Shown here: positions 8,890 through 16,418 of the stretch, in pieces
Layout of the letters: each line of letters opens with the position of its first letter
How positions within the stretch are numbered: position 1 is the first letter of the stretch
Origin: Pseudodesulfovibrio hydrargyri
GTDB lineage: Bacteria; Desulfobacterota; Desulfovibrionia; Desulfovibrionales; Desulfovibrionaceae
Reading direction: 5' to 3'
Length of the DNA stretch: 64,000 nucleotides
Assembly (NCBI RefSeq): GCF_001874525.1
Contig: NZ_LKAQ01000004.1
Location: 2,199,590-2,263,589, forward strand
Made by a program: the position numbers and the translations under genes
The notes under the pieces: generated by a model
What the model was told of the DNA's origin: nothing
Seen by the model: only the letters and a program-made list of their open reading frames with translations
Database searches by the model: none

Positions 8890-9657
8890 CTAAACCCCCG
8901 TCAGTTCGGCCAGCTTGGCGCCCGGGTCGTCGGCCTCCATCAGGGAGGTGCCGATGAGGATGGCGTCGAAGCCCAGGGCAGCCATTTCCTCGACCTGGGC
9001 GCGGGTGTCCACGCCGCTGGCGCAGATCCACAGCTCGCCTTCGCGCTTCTGCTTGATGAAGCGGCGGCCCTGGTCGAGGGTGGTGGTCAGGGTGTCCAGG
9101 TCGCGGTTGTTGACCTGGATGATGTCGGCCCCGGCCTCGCGGGCCCGGTCCAGGTCCGCTTGGTCGAATATCTCGACCACCGGGGCCAGGCCGGGCATGC
9201 GGGCGATGTCGATGAGCTGCCTGAGGTGGGCGGCGTCGTCGCACATGCGGGCGATGAGCAGCACGGCCGAGGCCGGACTGGAGGCGGTCATGGCCACCTG
9301 GAGCGGATCGAAGATGAAGTCCTTGCGCAGCAGGGGCAGGCCCGGCCCGTTCATCATGAACAGGAAGTCCGGGGAGCCCTTGAAGTAGACGTGTTCGGTC
9401 AGCACGGAGATGGCCGCGGCCCCGTTGGCGGCGTAGGTGTCCGCATAGTCGAGGGGGTTCAGGTTCTCGCCGAGTACGCCCCGGCTGGGACTGGCGGGCT
9501 TGAACTCGGCGATGATCGCGCCCGGGCCCTTGGCCCGGATGGCCTCGACGAACGAGGGGCGCTCGCCCTGGTAGGCGGCCGGGATGCGTCCGGCAGCGAA
9601 GTCCTTGTGCAGCGACTCGATCTCGAGCCGCTTGGCTTCTCTGAATTTATCCAGCAT
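8890..9657 (-). CDS. trpC: Indole-3-glycerol phosphate synthase
   Basis: Closes the indole ring from CdRP. The 255-residue product carries IAEFKPASPSRG (catalytic Glu and Lys), LLRKDFIFDPLQV (second catalytic Lys), VVEIFDQADL and QVNNRDLDT, and ASGVDTRAQVEEM at the phosphate end, all in the family order. Its start overlaps the end of trpD by 11 bases, suggesting translational coupling. Confidence 0.96.
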   Translation of the reverse strand: MLDKFREAKRLEIESLHKDFAAGRIPAAYQGERPSFVEAIRAKGPGAIIAEFKPASPSRGVLGENLNPLDYADTYAANGAAAISVLTEHVYFKGSPDFLFMMNGPGLPLLRKDFIFDPLQVAMTASSPASAVLLIARMCDDAAHLRQLIDIARMPGLAPVVEIFDQADLDRAREAGADIIQVNNRDLDTLTTTLDQGRRFIKQKREGELWICASGVDTRAQVEEMAALGFDAILIGTSLMEADDPGAKLAELTGV

Positions 9658-10654
9658 AGGGAAGTCCTTTCTTCAAACCTTCGTGAACCACGTCGCGGGC
9701 GATGTCCGCGCATTCGGCCATGGTGCCCTTGTCCAACAGGTTGAGGCAGCCTGCCAGATTGAGGGCCACCATGTCCATCATGGGTTCCGGGCCGTTGCCC
9801 GCCAGGATGTCCCGGAGCTTGGCCACGGCGTCGTCCTTGCCGTCCACGCGCACGTCCTCGGGGGCGTGGCGCGGGAAGCCCAGGGCGGCCGGATCGACCA
9901 CGGCCTTGTCCATGCGGCCGTCGTCGATGACGTAGCCCCGGTTCACGCCCCAGGTGGTCAGCTCGTCGAAGCCGCCCGCGCCCGCGAAGATGAGCGCCCG
10001 CTTCACGCCGGTCAGCAGCAGGGTCTCGCCCATGAGGAAGAGGCGTTCCGCGTCGCCCACGCCGAGCAGCTGGTGCGAGGGCCGGGCCGGGTTGGTCAGC
10101 GGGCCCATGAAGTTGAACAGGGTGCGGATGCCGAGCTGCTTGCGCACGGGCATGATGTACTTGAAGGCCGGGTGGTAGGCGGGCGCGAACAGGAAGGCGA
10201 AGTGGTATTTCTCAAGCCCAGCTGCGGCCTCTTCCGGGGTCTGCTCCAGGGGGATGCCCAGGGCCTCCAGGGCGTCGGCCGAGCCGCAGGACGAGGACAG
10301 GGCGCGGTTGCCGTGCTTGGCGATGGTGTAGCCCATGTCCGCCAGGAACAGGGACACGGCCGTGGAGCAGTTGAAGGAGCACTGGCCGTCGCCGCCCGTG
10401 CCGCAGGTGTCGACCACCGGCTCGGGCCGGTTGCCGTCGAAGCCGGGGATCTTGCGCGCGTGGGAGACCACCGCGCGCACGCCCGCGGCCAGATCGGTGG
10501 AGTCCTCGCCCTTGGCGCGCAGCCCCATGAGGAAGGCCCCGGCCTGGGCCTCGGTCATCTTGCCGCCCATGAGCTCGGCGAACATGAAGTCCGCCTGGTC
10601 GTCGCGCAGGGCTTTGCCCTGGGCCAGGGTGTCGAGTATTTCGGATATGGTCAT
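9647..10654 (-). CDS. trpD: Anthranilate phosphoribosyltransferase
   Basis: Attaches PRPP-derived ribose phosphate to anthranilate. The 335-residue product has DTCGTGGDGQCSFNCST, the PRPP-binding GTGGD loop, then the KHGNRALSSSCGSAD anthranilate/PRPP motif and NPARPSHQLLGV. There is no fused glutaminase domain; trpG is a separate gene four bases upstream. Confidence 0.96.
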   Translation of the reverse strand: MTISEILDTLAQGKALRDDQADFMFAELMGGKMTEAQAGAFLMGLRAKGEDSTDLAAGVRAVVSHARKIPGFDGNRPEPVVDTCGTGGDGQCSFNCSTAVSLFLADMGYTIAKHGNRALSSSCGSADALEALGIPLEQTPEEAAAGLEKYHFAFLFAPAYHPAFKYIMPVRKQLGIRTLFNFMGPLTNPARPSHQLLGVGDAERLFLMGETLLLTGVKRALIFAGAGGFDELTTWGVNRGYVIDDGRMDKAVVDPAALGFPRHAPEDVRVDGKDDAVAKLRDILAGNGPEPMMDMVALNLAGCLNLLDKGTMAECADIARDVVHEGLKKGLPYAG

Positions 10655-10658
10655 GATC

Positions 10659-11231
10659 TTATCCTTTGATGTTCAGGAAGTTTTGCAGAAGCTTGGGGCC
10701 TTCGGGGGTGAGGATGGATTCCGGGTGGAACTGCACGCCGTGCCAGGGGCGGTCCTTGTACTGCAGCCCCATGACCTCGCCCTGGTCGGTGCGGGCCGTG
10801 ACCTCGATCCTGTCCGCGGCCTTCTCGGCCGGGACGATGAGCGAGTGGTAGCGGCAGACCGTGAACGGCGAGGGCAGTCCCTTGAACACGCTCTGGCCCT
10901 CGTGGAAGACCTCGGAGGTCTTGCCGTGCATGATCCGCTCGGCGCGCTTAACCGGCGCGCCCGCGAAGTGCCCCAGGGTCTGGTGCCCCAGGCAGACGCC
11001 GAGCACCGGGACCTCCTTGGGCAGCCGGGCCAGGAACTCCAGGCAGAAGCCCGCGTTCTGCGGGTTGCTCGGGCCGGGCGACAGGCAGACGCGTTCGAGC
11101 TCGCCGCTTCCGGCCAGTTCCAGGACCTTTTCGCGGTCGTTGCGGATGACCACCGGGTCGGCGCCGAGCTGCTGGAAGGCCTGCACCAGATTGAAGGTGA
11201 AGGAGTCGAAATTATCGATCAGCAAAAACAT
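10659..11231 (-). CDS. trpG: Anthranilate synthase component II, glutamine amidotransferase
   Basis: Supplies ammonia from glutamine to TrpE. The 190-residue class I amidotransferase shows LSPGPSNPQNAG, the nucleophile Cys in GVCLGHQTLG, and the His-Glu dyad in GVQFHPESILT. The gene overlaps the end of trpE by 20 bases, consistent with coupled synthesis of the two subunits. In some bacteria this subunit also serves p-aminobenzoate synthesis; I cannot tell here. Confidence 0.96.
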   Translation of the reverse strand: MFLLIDNFDSFTFNLVQAFQQLGADPVVIRNDREKVLELAGSGELERVCLSPGPSNPQNAGFCLEFLARLPKEVPVLGVCLGHQTLGHFAGAPVKRAERIMHGKTSEVFHEGQSVFKGLPSPFTVCRYHSLIVPAEKAADRIEVTARTDQGEVMGLQYKDRPWHGVQFHPESILTPEGPKLLQNFLNIKG

Positions 11232-12669
11232 CGGTGCCTCCCTTGCCGGTGATGACCTCGAGGATCACGCGGGCCTTGTTGTTGCATTCGTTCCATTCCG
11301 CCTCGGGATCGGAGTCGTAGACGATGCCGCCGCCGGCCTGCCAATGGCACTGGCCGTCGCGGATCCACATGGAGCGGATGGTGATGCCGGTGTCCAGCGA
11401 GACCACGTCGTCGTCCAGGCCCAGCCAGCCGATGCAGCCGCCGTAGGGGCCGCGTTCCTGGGGTTCCACGTCGGCGATGATCTCCATGGCCCGGATTTTG
11501 GGCGCGCCGGACAGGGTGCCCGCCGGGAAGGTGGCCTGGAGCACGTCGATGGCGTCCAGCCCGTCCTTGAGCTGGCCCCGGACGTAGGAGGTCAGGTGCA
11601 TGACATGGGAGAACCGCTCCACGTTCATGAACTTCTCCACGGTCACGGTGCCGGGCTTGGAGATGCGCCCCAGGTCGTTGCGCCCGAGGTCCACGAGCAT
11701 GACGTGCTCGGCCCGCTCCTTGGGATCGGCCAGGAGGTCGGCTTCCAACCGGTTGTCCTCCTCCTCGGTCTCGCCGCGCCACCGGGTCCCGGCGATGGGC
11801 CGGACTTCCAGCTGGCCGGCCGCGCTGCGGGCCATCATCTCGGGAGAGGAGCCGAGCAGGGTGGTGTTGCGGGTCTTGCCCATGGTCGGGCTGTCCGGGA
11901 ACTTCATGTAGAACAAAAACGGCGAGGGGTTGGCCTGCCGGAGCCTGCGGTAGATCTTGAACGGCTCGTCGGACAGGGGCACCGAGAACCGGATGGACGG
12001 AACTACCTGGATGCACTCGCCCTCGGTGATGAGCTCCTTGCAGCGCTCGACCGTGGCCATGTGCGCCTCCTTGCCGGGGAACACCGTGGGCTCGCCCGCC
12101 TCCGGGGCGTTCAGGTCCGCGCTCCATTGGACCGGGGCGGGCCTTGGGGTCGCGCCTTCGTCCAGGCTCAGGTAGCAGCAGGAGTGGCGCAGGTGGTCGA
12201 AGAGGACCAGCTGGCCGGGCAGGATCAGGCACGCTTCGGCGTCCTCGGGTTTGCACACGTCCTTGAGCTTGCGTTCGAACATGCCCGCCGTGCCGTAGCC
12301 GAAGTAGCCGTACAGGCCGCGCGTCAGGCCGGGCAGGCCGTCCCTGGGATTGCCGCCCGTGGTGCGCTGTTCGATGGTCAGATTCTTGAGGACTTCCTTC
12401 AGGCCCGGGAGGTAGTCCATGCCCTCCAGTTCCTTGAGCGGGGCCAGGCGGTCGTCCTTGATGTCCACCACCAGCTTGCCGTCCACGGGGTGGAGCATGA
12501 GCCGGTAGTCGAAAGCGATGAGGGAGTAGCGGCCGAGCCGCCCGTCCACCTCGGCGGATTCTAGGAGGATGCCGGGCTGGTCGCCCACCAGTCCCATGTA
12601 CAGGGAGATGGTGGTCTGCACGTCGGCAGGCAACCATTTGCCGTGCTGCGTGAGGGTGATTTTCTGCAT
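11212..12669 (-). CDS. trpE: Anthranilate synthase component I
   Basis: Converts chorismate to anthranilate, the first step unique to tryptophan. The 485-residue product keeps the LLESAE element near residue 36, part of the Trp feedback site in characterised TrpE. The chorismate-binding core includes PIAGTRWRGE, DLLADPKERAEHVMLVDLGRNDLGRI and GTLSGAPKIRAMEII. The ATG follows GAAGGA. It lies downstream of a transcription attenuator that directly follows tyrA, so expression should be set by Trp both through this element and through enzyme feedback. Confidence 0.96.
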   Translation of the reverse strand: MQKITLTQHGKWLPADVQTTISLYMGLVGDQPGILLESAEVDGRLGRYSLIAFDYRLMLHPVDGKLVVDIKDDRLAPLKELEGMDYLPGLKEVLKNLTIEQRTTGGNPRDGLPGLTRGLYGYFGYGTAGMFERKLKDVCKPEDAEACLILPGQLVLFDHLRHSCCYLSLDEGATPRPAPVQWSADLNAPEAGEPTVFPGKEAHMATVERCKELITEGECIQVVPSIRFSVPLSDEPFKIYRRLRQANPSPFLFYMKFPDSPTMGKTRNTTLLGSSPEMMARSAAGQLEVRPIAGTRWRGETEEEDNRLEADLLADPKERAEHVMLVDLGRNDLGRISKPGTVTVEKFMNVERFSHVMHLTSYVRGQLKDGLDAIDVLQATFPAGTLSGAPKIRAMEIIADVEPQERGPYGGCIGWLGLDDDVVSLDTGITIRSMWIRDGQCHWQAGGGIVYDSDPEAEWNECNNKARVILEVITGKGGTDVFADR

Positions 12670-12841
12670 TGTCTATCCTTCACACCGGTTGCGTGCGGGC
12701 AACGGGCCCTGCGCGCTGCGGCGTTCGTTAAAACGTGTTATTAATTGTATGGCCGGGGGATGACCTGCCATCCCTTGATCTTCTTGCGGTTTTCCGATTT
12801 CCTTCACGTACCGTTCATCTGCGTTCTCCTTGAAAAAATGA

Positions 12842-12868
12842 AGCCGCACCCTGGGTCGGGGTGCGGCT
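12842..12868 (-). terminator. Intrinsic terminator between tyrA and trpE
   Basis: A 10-bp perfect stem (12868-12859 with 12851-12842) and a 7-base loop, followed on the minus strand by CATTTTTTC. It is one arm of the predicted Trp attenuator. Confidence 0.85.
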
Positions 12869-12947
12869 CCGGTTACTGATGTAATCGTGTGCCTGGCGTG
12901 ATCGCCGCACCCCATTAATATGATTCTTCGTTACGCCACCACCACTG
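12842..12947 (-). promoter_or_regulatory. Trp attenuator using the 3' end of tyrA as its leader
   Basis: On the minus strand the last tyrA codons include three tandem TGG Trp codons (12936-12944), six codons before the TAA stop (12915-12917). Segment 1, GGGGTGCGGC (12913-12904), directly follows the stop. Segment 2, GCCGCACCCC (12867-12858), can pair perfectly with segment 1 over 10 bp. Alternatively it pairs with segment 3, GGGTGCGGCT (12851-12842), to form a terminator followed by CATTTTTTC. A ribosome stalled at the Trp codons leaves segment 1 free (antitermination). A ribosome at the stop codon masks it (termination). The pairing is seen in the sequence; the mechanism is inferred. Confidence 0.75.
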
Positions 12948-13685
12948 GGCCCGGTCGGCCAGCAGGTCGAGATCGCCGCCGGCGGCCAGGCTGAGGTAGG
13001 ACATGAACTTGCGGCTGACTTCCTGCAAAAAGGGGTTGGCCTCGGAGATGATCTCGAACAGCTCGGTGTCCTGGGTGAGCATCTTGGCCGCCGCGTCGAG
13101 CCTGCGCTTGAAGGACGGGGTGACGAAATCCCGGATGCCGTCCACGTCGCGGGCCGCGGCCAGGAAGGCCACGGTGGAGGTGTAGTTCAGCCCCTGGATG
13201 TAGGCCATGGCCCGGTCGTGGCCCTCGGGCGTGGAGTCGAAGCAGGTGTAGCCGCAGCGGGTGAACAGGTCGGCGACCAGGGAGGCCGCCCCCTTGTCCC
13301 GGTCGCGGCCGGGCATGACCGCCACCCTGGGCTCGAATCCCTCGGGGATGACCGCGCCGAACAGGGGGTGGGTGCCGACCACCGGTCCCTGGTAGCGTTT
13401 GACCATGGCCTTGACCGGCCTGACCTTCACCGAGCCCACGTCGCACAGGATGGTCGGGGCCTCAAGGTGGGGCGAGACGCGGTCGAGCACGGCGTCCATG
13501 GCCGTGACCGGCACGCTGAGCAGGAGCATGTCGCAGCCAACGAGCGCCGAGCGCACGTCCTCGTCCGAGGACTTGCGGCCCAGCCCGGTCACGGTCAGGC
13601 CGAGTCCGGCGAAGTCCGCCGAGAAGCGGCTGCCCATCTGCCCGTCCGCACCCACGATGGTGATATGGTCGATTGCCTTTGCCAT
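12915..13685 (-). CDS. tyrA: Prephenate dehydrogenase, with Trp-rich tail
   Basis: Oxidatively decarboxylates prephenate toward tyrosine. The 256-residue product starts with an NAD-binding fold, HITIVGADGQMGSRF, a GxxGxMG variant typical of TyrA. Other motifs are LLLSVPVTAM, CDVGSVKVRPVKAM and VGTHPLFGAV with its conserved His. It is a short form without an ACT domain. The C terminus, AQWWWRNEESY, is unusual: three tandem Trp codons followed by Arg, Asn, two Glu, Ser and a final Tyr, just before an alternative-hairpin terminator. I infer that this tail doubles as the leader peptide of the trp genes. Twenty bases separate it from aroA. Confidence 0.9.
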   Translation of the reverse strand: MAKAIDHITIVGADGQMGSRFSADFAGLGLTVTGLGRKSSDEDVRSALVGCDMLLLSVPVTAMDAVLDRVSPHLEAPTILCDVGSVKVRPVKAMVKRYQGPVVGTHPLFGAVIPEGFEPRVAVMPGRDRDKGAASLVADLFTRCGYTCFDSTPEGHDRAMAYIQGLNYTSTVAFLAAARDVDGIRDFVTPSFKRRLDAAAKMLTQDTELFEIISEANPFLQEVSRKFMSYLSLAAGGDLDLLADRAQWWWRNEESY

Positions 13686-13705
13686 GGTCTTCCGGTTCGT
13701 TCAGG

Positions 13706-15046
13706 TTAGCCGGTGATCTTCTTCCACTCGTCGAAGAAGCCCGGGAATGATTTGCCGACGCAGGCCGGATTGTCAAGGGAGACCTTCATGTCGGCCAGCT
13801 CGAACAGGGACATGGACATGGCCAGCCGATGGTCGTTGTAGGTCTTGAACTCCACTTCGCGGCCGCGCGGCAGGGCGCTGGGCCGGATGATCAGCGAATC
13901 GTCGGTGGTCTCGGTCTCGCACCCGGTGCGGGCCACTTCCGCGGCGCAGGCCGCCAGCCGGTCCGTCTCCTTGATGCGCAGATGGGCCACGTTCGTGATG
14001 GTGGTCGGTGAGGAGGCGAAGGCGGCCACGGCGGACACGGTGGGCACCAGGTCCGGGCAGCGGCCCATGTCCACCTCCACGCCGCGCAGCCTGCCCGGCT
14101 CCACCAGGATGCCGTCGAAATTGACCTTGATGGACGCCCCCATCTGGCTGAGGATGTCCATGATCGCCCGGTCGCCCTGGAGGGAGTCGGCGGCCAACCC
14201 CTTGATCATCACCGGGCGCGGTCCAACGGCCCCGGCGGCCAGGAAATAGCTGGCGTTGGACCAGTCGCCCTCCACCGCGTAGCCGGTGTTCTGGTACCCG
14301 GTGGGCCGGACGATGAACCGGACGTGGCCCGGGGTCACGTGCTTGATGGAGCGCCAGGGTACGGGCTTCCACTCCCTGCCTTCTAGGACCTCCACGGAAA
14401 AGCCCGCCTTGAAGTCCTCCATGATCCGCAGGGTCAGGGCCACGTAGGGCCAGGACACGGCCTTTTTGCCGGTCACGGTGATGGTGACCTCATGGTCGGC
14501 CATGGGTGCGCCCAGGAGCAGGCCGGACAAATACTGGCTGCTCTCCTCCAGGGTGATTTCCACATTTTTTTTCTTGTATCCGTTGGCGGTCATGACAAAG
14601 GGCAGGAAGCCCTTCTCGCCCTCGAAGTCGAATTTGGTTCCCAGTCCGGACAGGGCGCCGGTCAGCTCGGCCATGGGCCGCTCGTGCATGCGCGGCGCGC
14701 CGTGGACCCGGAAGGTCCCCTTGCCCGCGGCGGCCACGGCGGTCATCAACCGGCAGGTGGTCCCGGACTCGTGCATGAACAGTTCGTGCGGGGCCTCGTC
14801 CTTGCGCTTGCCGTCCGCGTTGCCCCCCTCGGGTCCGTCCTCCATGCCCGTGACCACGAGCACGCCGTCCTTTTCCACGATGGACGCGCCGCAGGCGGTC
14901 AGGCAGCCCCGGGTGCGGGTGATGTCATCGGAGTCGAGCGCCGAGGATATCTCGGACACCCCCTTGGCCAGGGCGGCCGCGATCAGGGTGCGGTGGGAGA
15001 GTGACTTGCTGGCCGGGGCGTTGATGATGATCGGGTCCTTGGTCAT
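13706..15046 (-). CDS. aroA: 3-phosphoshikimate 1-carboxyvinyltransferase (EPSP synthase)
   Basis: Joins shikimate 3-phosphate and phosphoenolpyruvate, the sixth shikimate step. From the ATG at 15046 the product is 446 residues. The N-terminal NAPASKSLSHRTLIAAALA holds the substrate-binding Lys, Ser and Arg. ESGTTCRLMTAVAA and later ESSQYLSGLLLG, DWSNASYFLA, HLRIKETDRLAA and YNDHRLAMSM follow in family order. The ATG overlaps the pheA stop (ATGA). The frame stays open far upstream inside pheA, but the conserved N terminus fixes the start here. Confidence 0.95.
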   Translation of the reverse strand: MTKDPIIINAPASKSLSHRTLIAAALAKGVSEISSALDSDDITRTRGCLTACGASIVEKDGVLVVTGMEDGPEGGNADGKRKDEAPHELFMHESGTTCRLMTAVAAAGKGTFRVHGAPRMHERPMAELTGALSGLGTKFDFEGEKGFLPFVMTANGYKKKNVEITLEESSQYLSGLLLGAPMADHEVTITVTGKKAVSWPYVALTLRIMEDFKAGFSVEVLEGREWKPVPWRSIKHVTPGHVRFIVRPTGYQNTGYAVEGDWSNASYFLAAGAVGPRPVMIKGLAADSLQGDRAIMDILSQMGASIKVNFDGILVEPGRLRGVEVDMGRCPDLVPTVSAVAAFASSPTTITNVAHLRIKETDRLAACAAEVARTGCETETTDDSLIIRPSALPRGREVEFKTYNDHRLAMSMSLFELADMKVSLDNPACVGKSFPGFFDEWKKITG

Positions 15047-16146
15047 TGCAGTTCCTCCTGGGTGGGGTACGTGCCGAGCACGCGCAGGGTCAGGCATTGT
15101 TCGCGGATGTCTTCCAGCACGTCCTCGTACCGGCCGCCGCCCAGGTCGCAGGCCAGGTCGGCGAAAAAGACGTATTTCCACTTCTCGCCCCGGAAGGGAC
15201 GGGATTCGAGCTTGGTCACATTGATGCCCTGGTGGGCCAGGGTGGTCAACACCCGGGCCAGCGCGCCCGGGCGGTTGGGCGTGGTGAACAGGATCGAGGT
15301 CTTGTCGCGCCGGTCCTCCCGGGACGGAGCCGCGCCGATGATCACGAAGCGGGTCCAGTTGTCCGGCAAATCCTCGATGGATTCGGCCAGCACGTTCATG
15401 CCGTGCATGTCCGCCAGCTTGCGGTGGCCGATCACGGCGGCGGATTTCTTGCCCGCCACCACCTCGGCGGCCTCGGCCGTGGACTCCATGGGGATGGTCG
15501 GCACGTCGCGCAGGTTCGAGTGCAGCCAGTCGCGGCACTGGCCCAGCGGCTGCGGGTGGGAGTAGATGACCTCCACGTCGTCCACCTTGTCGGCGTGGGA
15601 GATGAGGCAATGGCTGATGCGGCTGAAGACCTCGGCCTGGATGTAGACCTTGTACTTCATGAACAGGTCCACCACCTGGCCCACGGTGCCCTCGATGGAG
15701 TTCTCCAGCGGGATGACCCCCAGCTCGGCCCCTTCCTCGGCCACGGCCCGGAATATCTCCTCGAAATTGGACTTGGGCGTCAGCGAGGCGGACGAGCCCA
15801 TGTGCTCGATGGCCGCGAAATAGGAAAAGGTGCCTTCGGGGCCGAGGTAGACCACGCGCTCGGGCCGCTGCAAATGGCGCGACGAGCTCATGATCTCGCG
15901 GTAGATGGTCCGCAGGTGCCTGTCCGGCAGCGGGCCGGGCGAGGAGTTGGCGATTTTGTCCATGACCTCCTGCTCGCGGAACGGCTTGTAGATGGCCTCG
16001 CCCGTGGCCGCCTTGTACCGGCCCACGCTCAGGGACACCTCGGCCCGCTTGTTGAGCAGGTCCACGATCCGCTTGTCGAGTTCGTCGATGGATTCGCGCA
16101 GCTCCCCGAGATCGGGGATGTCGTTCTGGTCTTTCGTGTCAGCCAT
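15043..16146 (-). CDS. pheA: Bifunctional chorismate mutase/prephenate dehydratase
   Basis: Makes phenylpyruvate from chorismate via prephenate. The 367-residue product has an N-terminal chorismate mutase helix bundle (LGELRESIDELDKRIVDLL, then about residues 20-90). The prephenate dehydratase domain starts with YLGPEGTFSYFAA and contains PLENSIEGTVGQV. A C-terminal ACT regulatory domain has ESRPFRGEKWKYVFF, the Phe-binding motif. The ATG at 16146 follows CTGGAGA; a longer frame upstream runs into a repeat element and is rejected. It overlaps aroA by four bases. Confidence 0.95.
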   Translation of the reverse strand: MADTKDQNDIPDLGELRESIDELDKRIVDLLNKRAEVSLSVGRYKAATGEAIYKPFREQEVMDKIANSSPGPLPDRHLRTIYREIMSSSRHLQRPERVVYLGPEGTFSYFAAIEHMGSSASLTPKSNFEEIFRAVAEEGAELGVIPLENSIEGTVGQVVDLFMKYKVYIQAEVFSRISHCLISHADKVDDVEVIYSHPQPLGQCRDWLHSNLRDVPTIPMESTAEAAEVVAGKKSAAVIGHRKLADMHGMNVLAESIEDLPDNWTRFVIIGAAPSREDRRDKTSILFTTPNRPGALARVLTTLAHQGINVTKLESRPFRGEKWKYVFFADLACDLGGGRYEDVLEDIREQCLTLRVLGTYPTQEELQ

Positions 16147-16162
16147 ACTGTCTCCAGGGAAA

Positions 16163-16244
16163 GCCTCCGGCGGCCGGGGGAAACCCTTTGAATAGGGTTT
16201 CCCCCGGACCCCCATCCGAAACTTTTTATCGCGCCTTCGGCGGG
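16163..16244 (+). repeat. Dispersed bipartite hairpin element, copy R3, inside the aromatic operon
   Basis: Plus-strand orientation, opposite to the genes around it. GCCTCCGGCGGCC box, then a perfect 14-bp hairpin (16174-16187 with 16194-16207), CGAAACTTTTTAT box and a CGCC-TTC-GGCG mini-hairpin (16232-16242). It sits head-to-head with copy R4 in the 269-base gap between pheA and the DHQ synthase II gene. Confidence 0.8.
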
Positions 16245-16321
16245 GCCGTTTGAGCGCGGTGGTTTTCGCTCATTTTATTATTGTCATGCTTCATTGACCG
16301 CATTTTCTCAACCCCCACCCT

Positions 16322-16418
16322 CCGCGAAGCGGCATAAAAAGTTTAGGAAGAGGGAGGGGATGGGGGGCCGGGGGAAGGGGAGGGAGAAACCCTTCCCCCG
16401 GGAGCGCCGCAGGCGCTA
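16322..16418 (-). repeat. Dispersed bipartite hairpin element, copy R4
   Basis: Minus-strand orientation, starting at the stop codon of the DHQ synthase II gene. The hairpin arms 16368-16379 and 16390-16401 pair over 12 bp. The box CTAAACTTTTTAT and the CCGC-TTC-GCGG mini-hairpin (16322-16332) follow. The usual GCCTCCGGCGG box is replaced by an AGCGCC-TGC-GGCGCT hairpin. Confidence 0.75.

Noticed and set aside
7311..8957. Long plus-strand open frame of 548 codons opposite trpB and trpF
   Set aside because: It is the antisense shadow of clear trp genes, with a low-complexity Gly/Ala/Val/His-rich translation.
12673..12915. 80-codon frame between tyrA and trpE
   Set aside because: It crosses the terminator stem and has no family features or own start signal.
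15047..15610. N-terminal extension of aroA
   Set aside because: It lies inside pheA in another frame. The conserved EPSP synthase N terminus begins at 15046.
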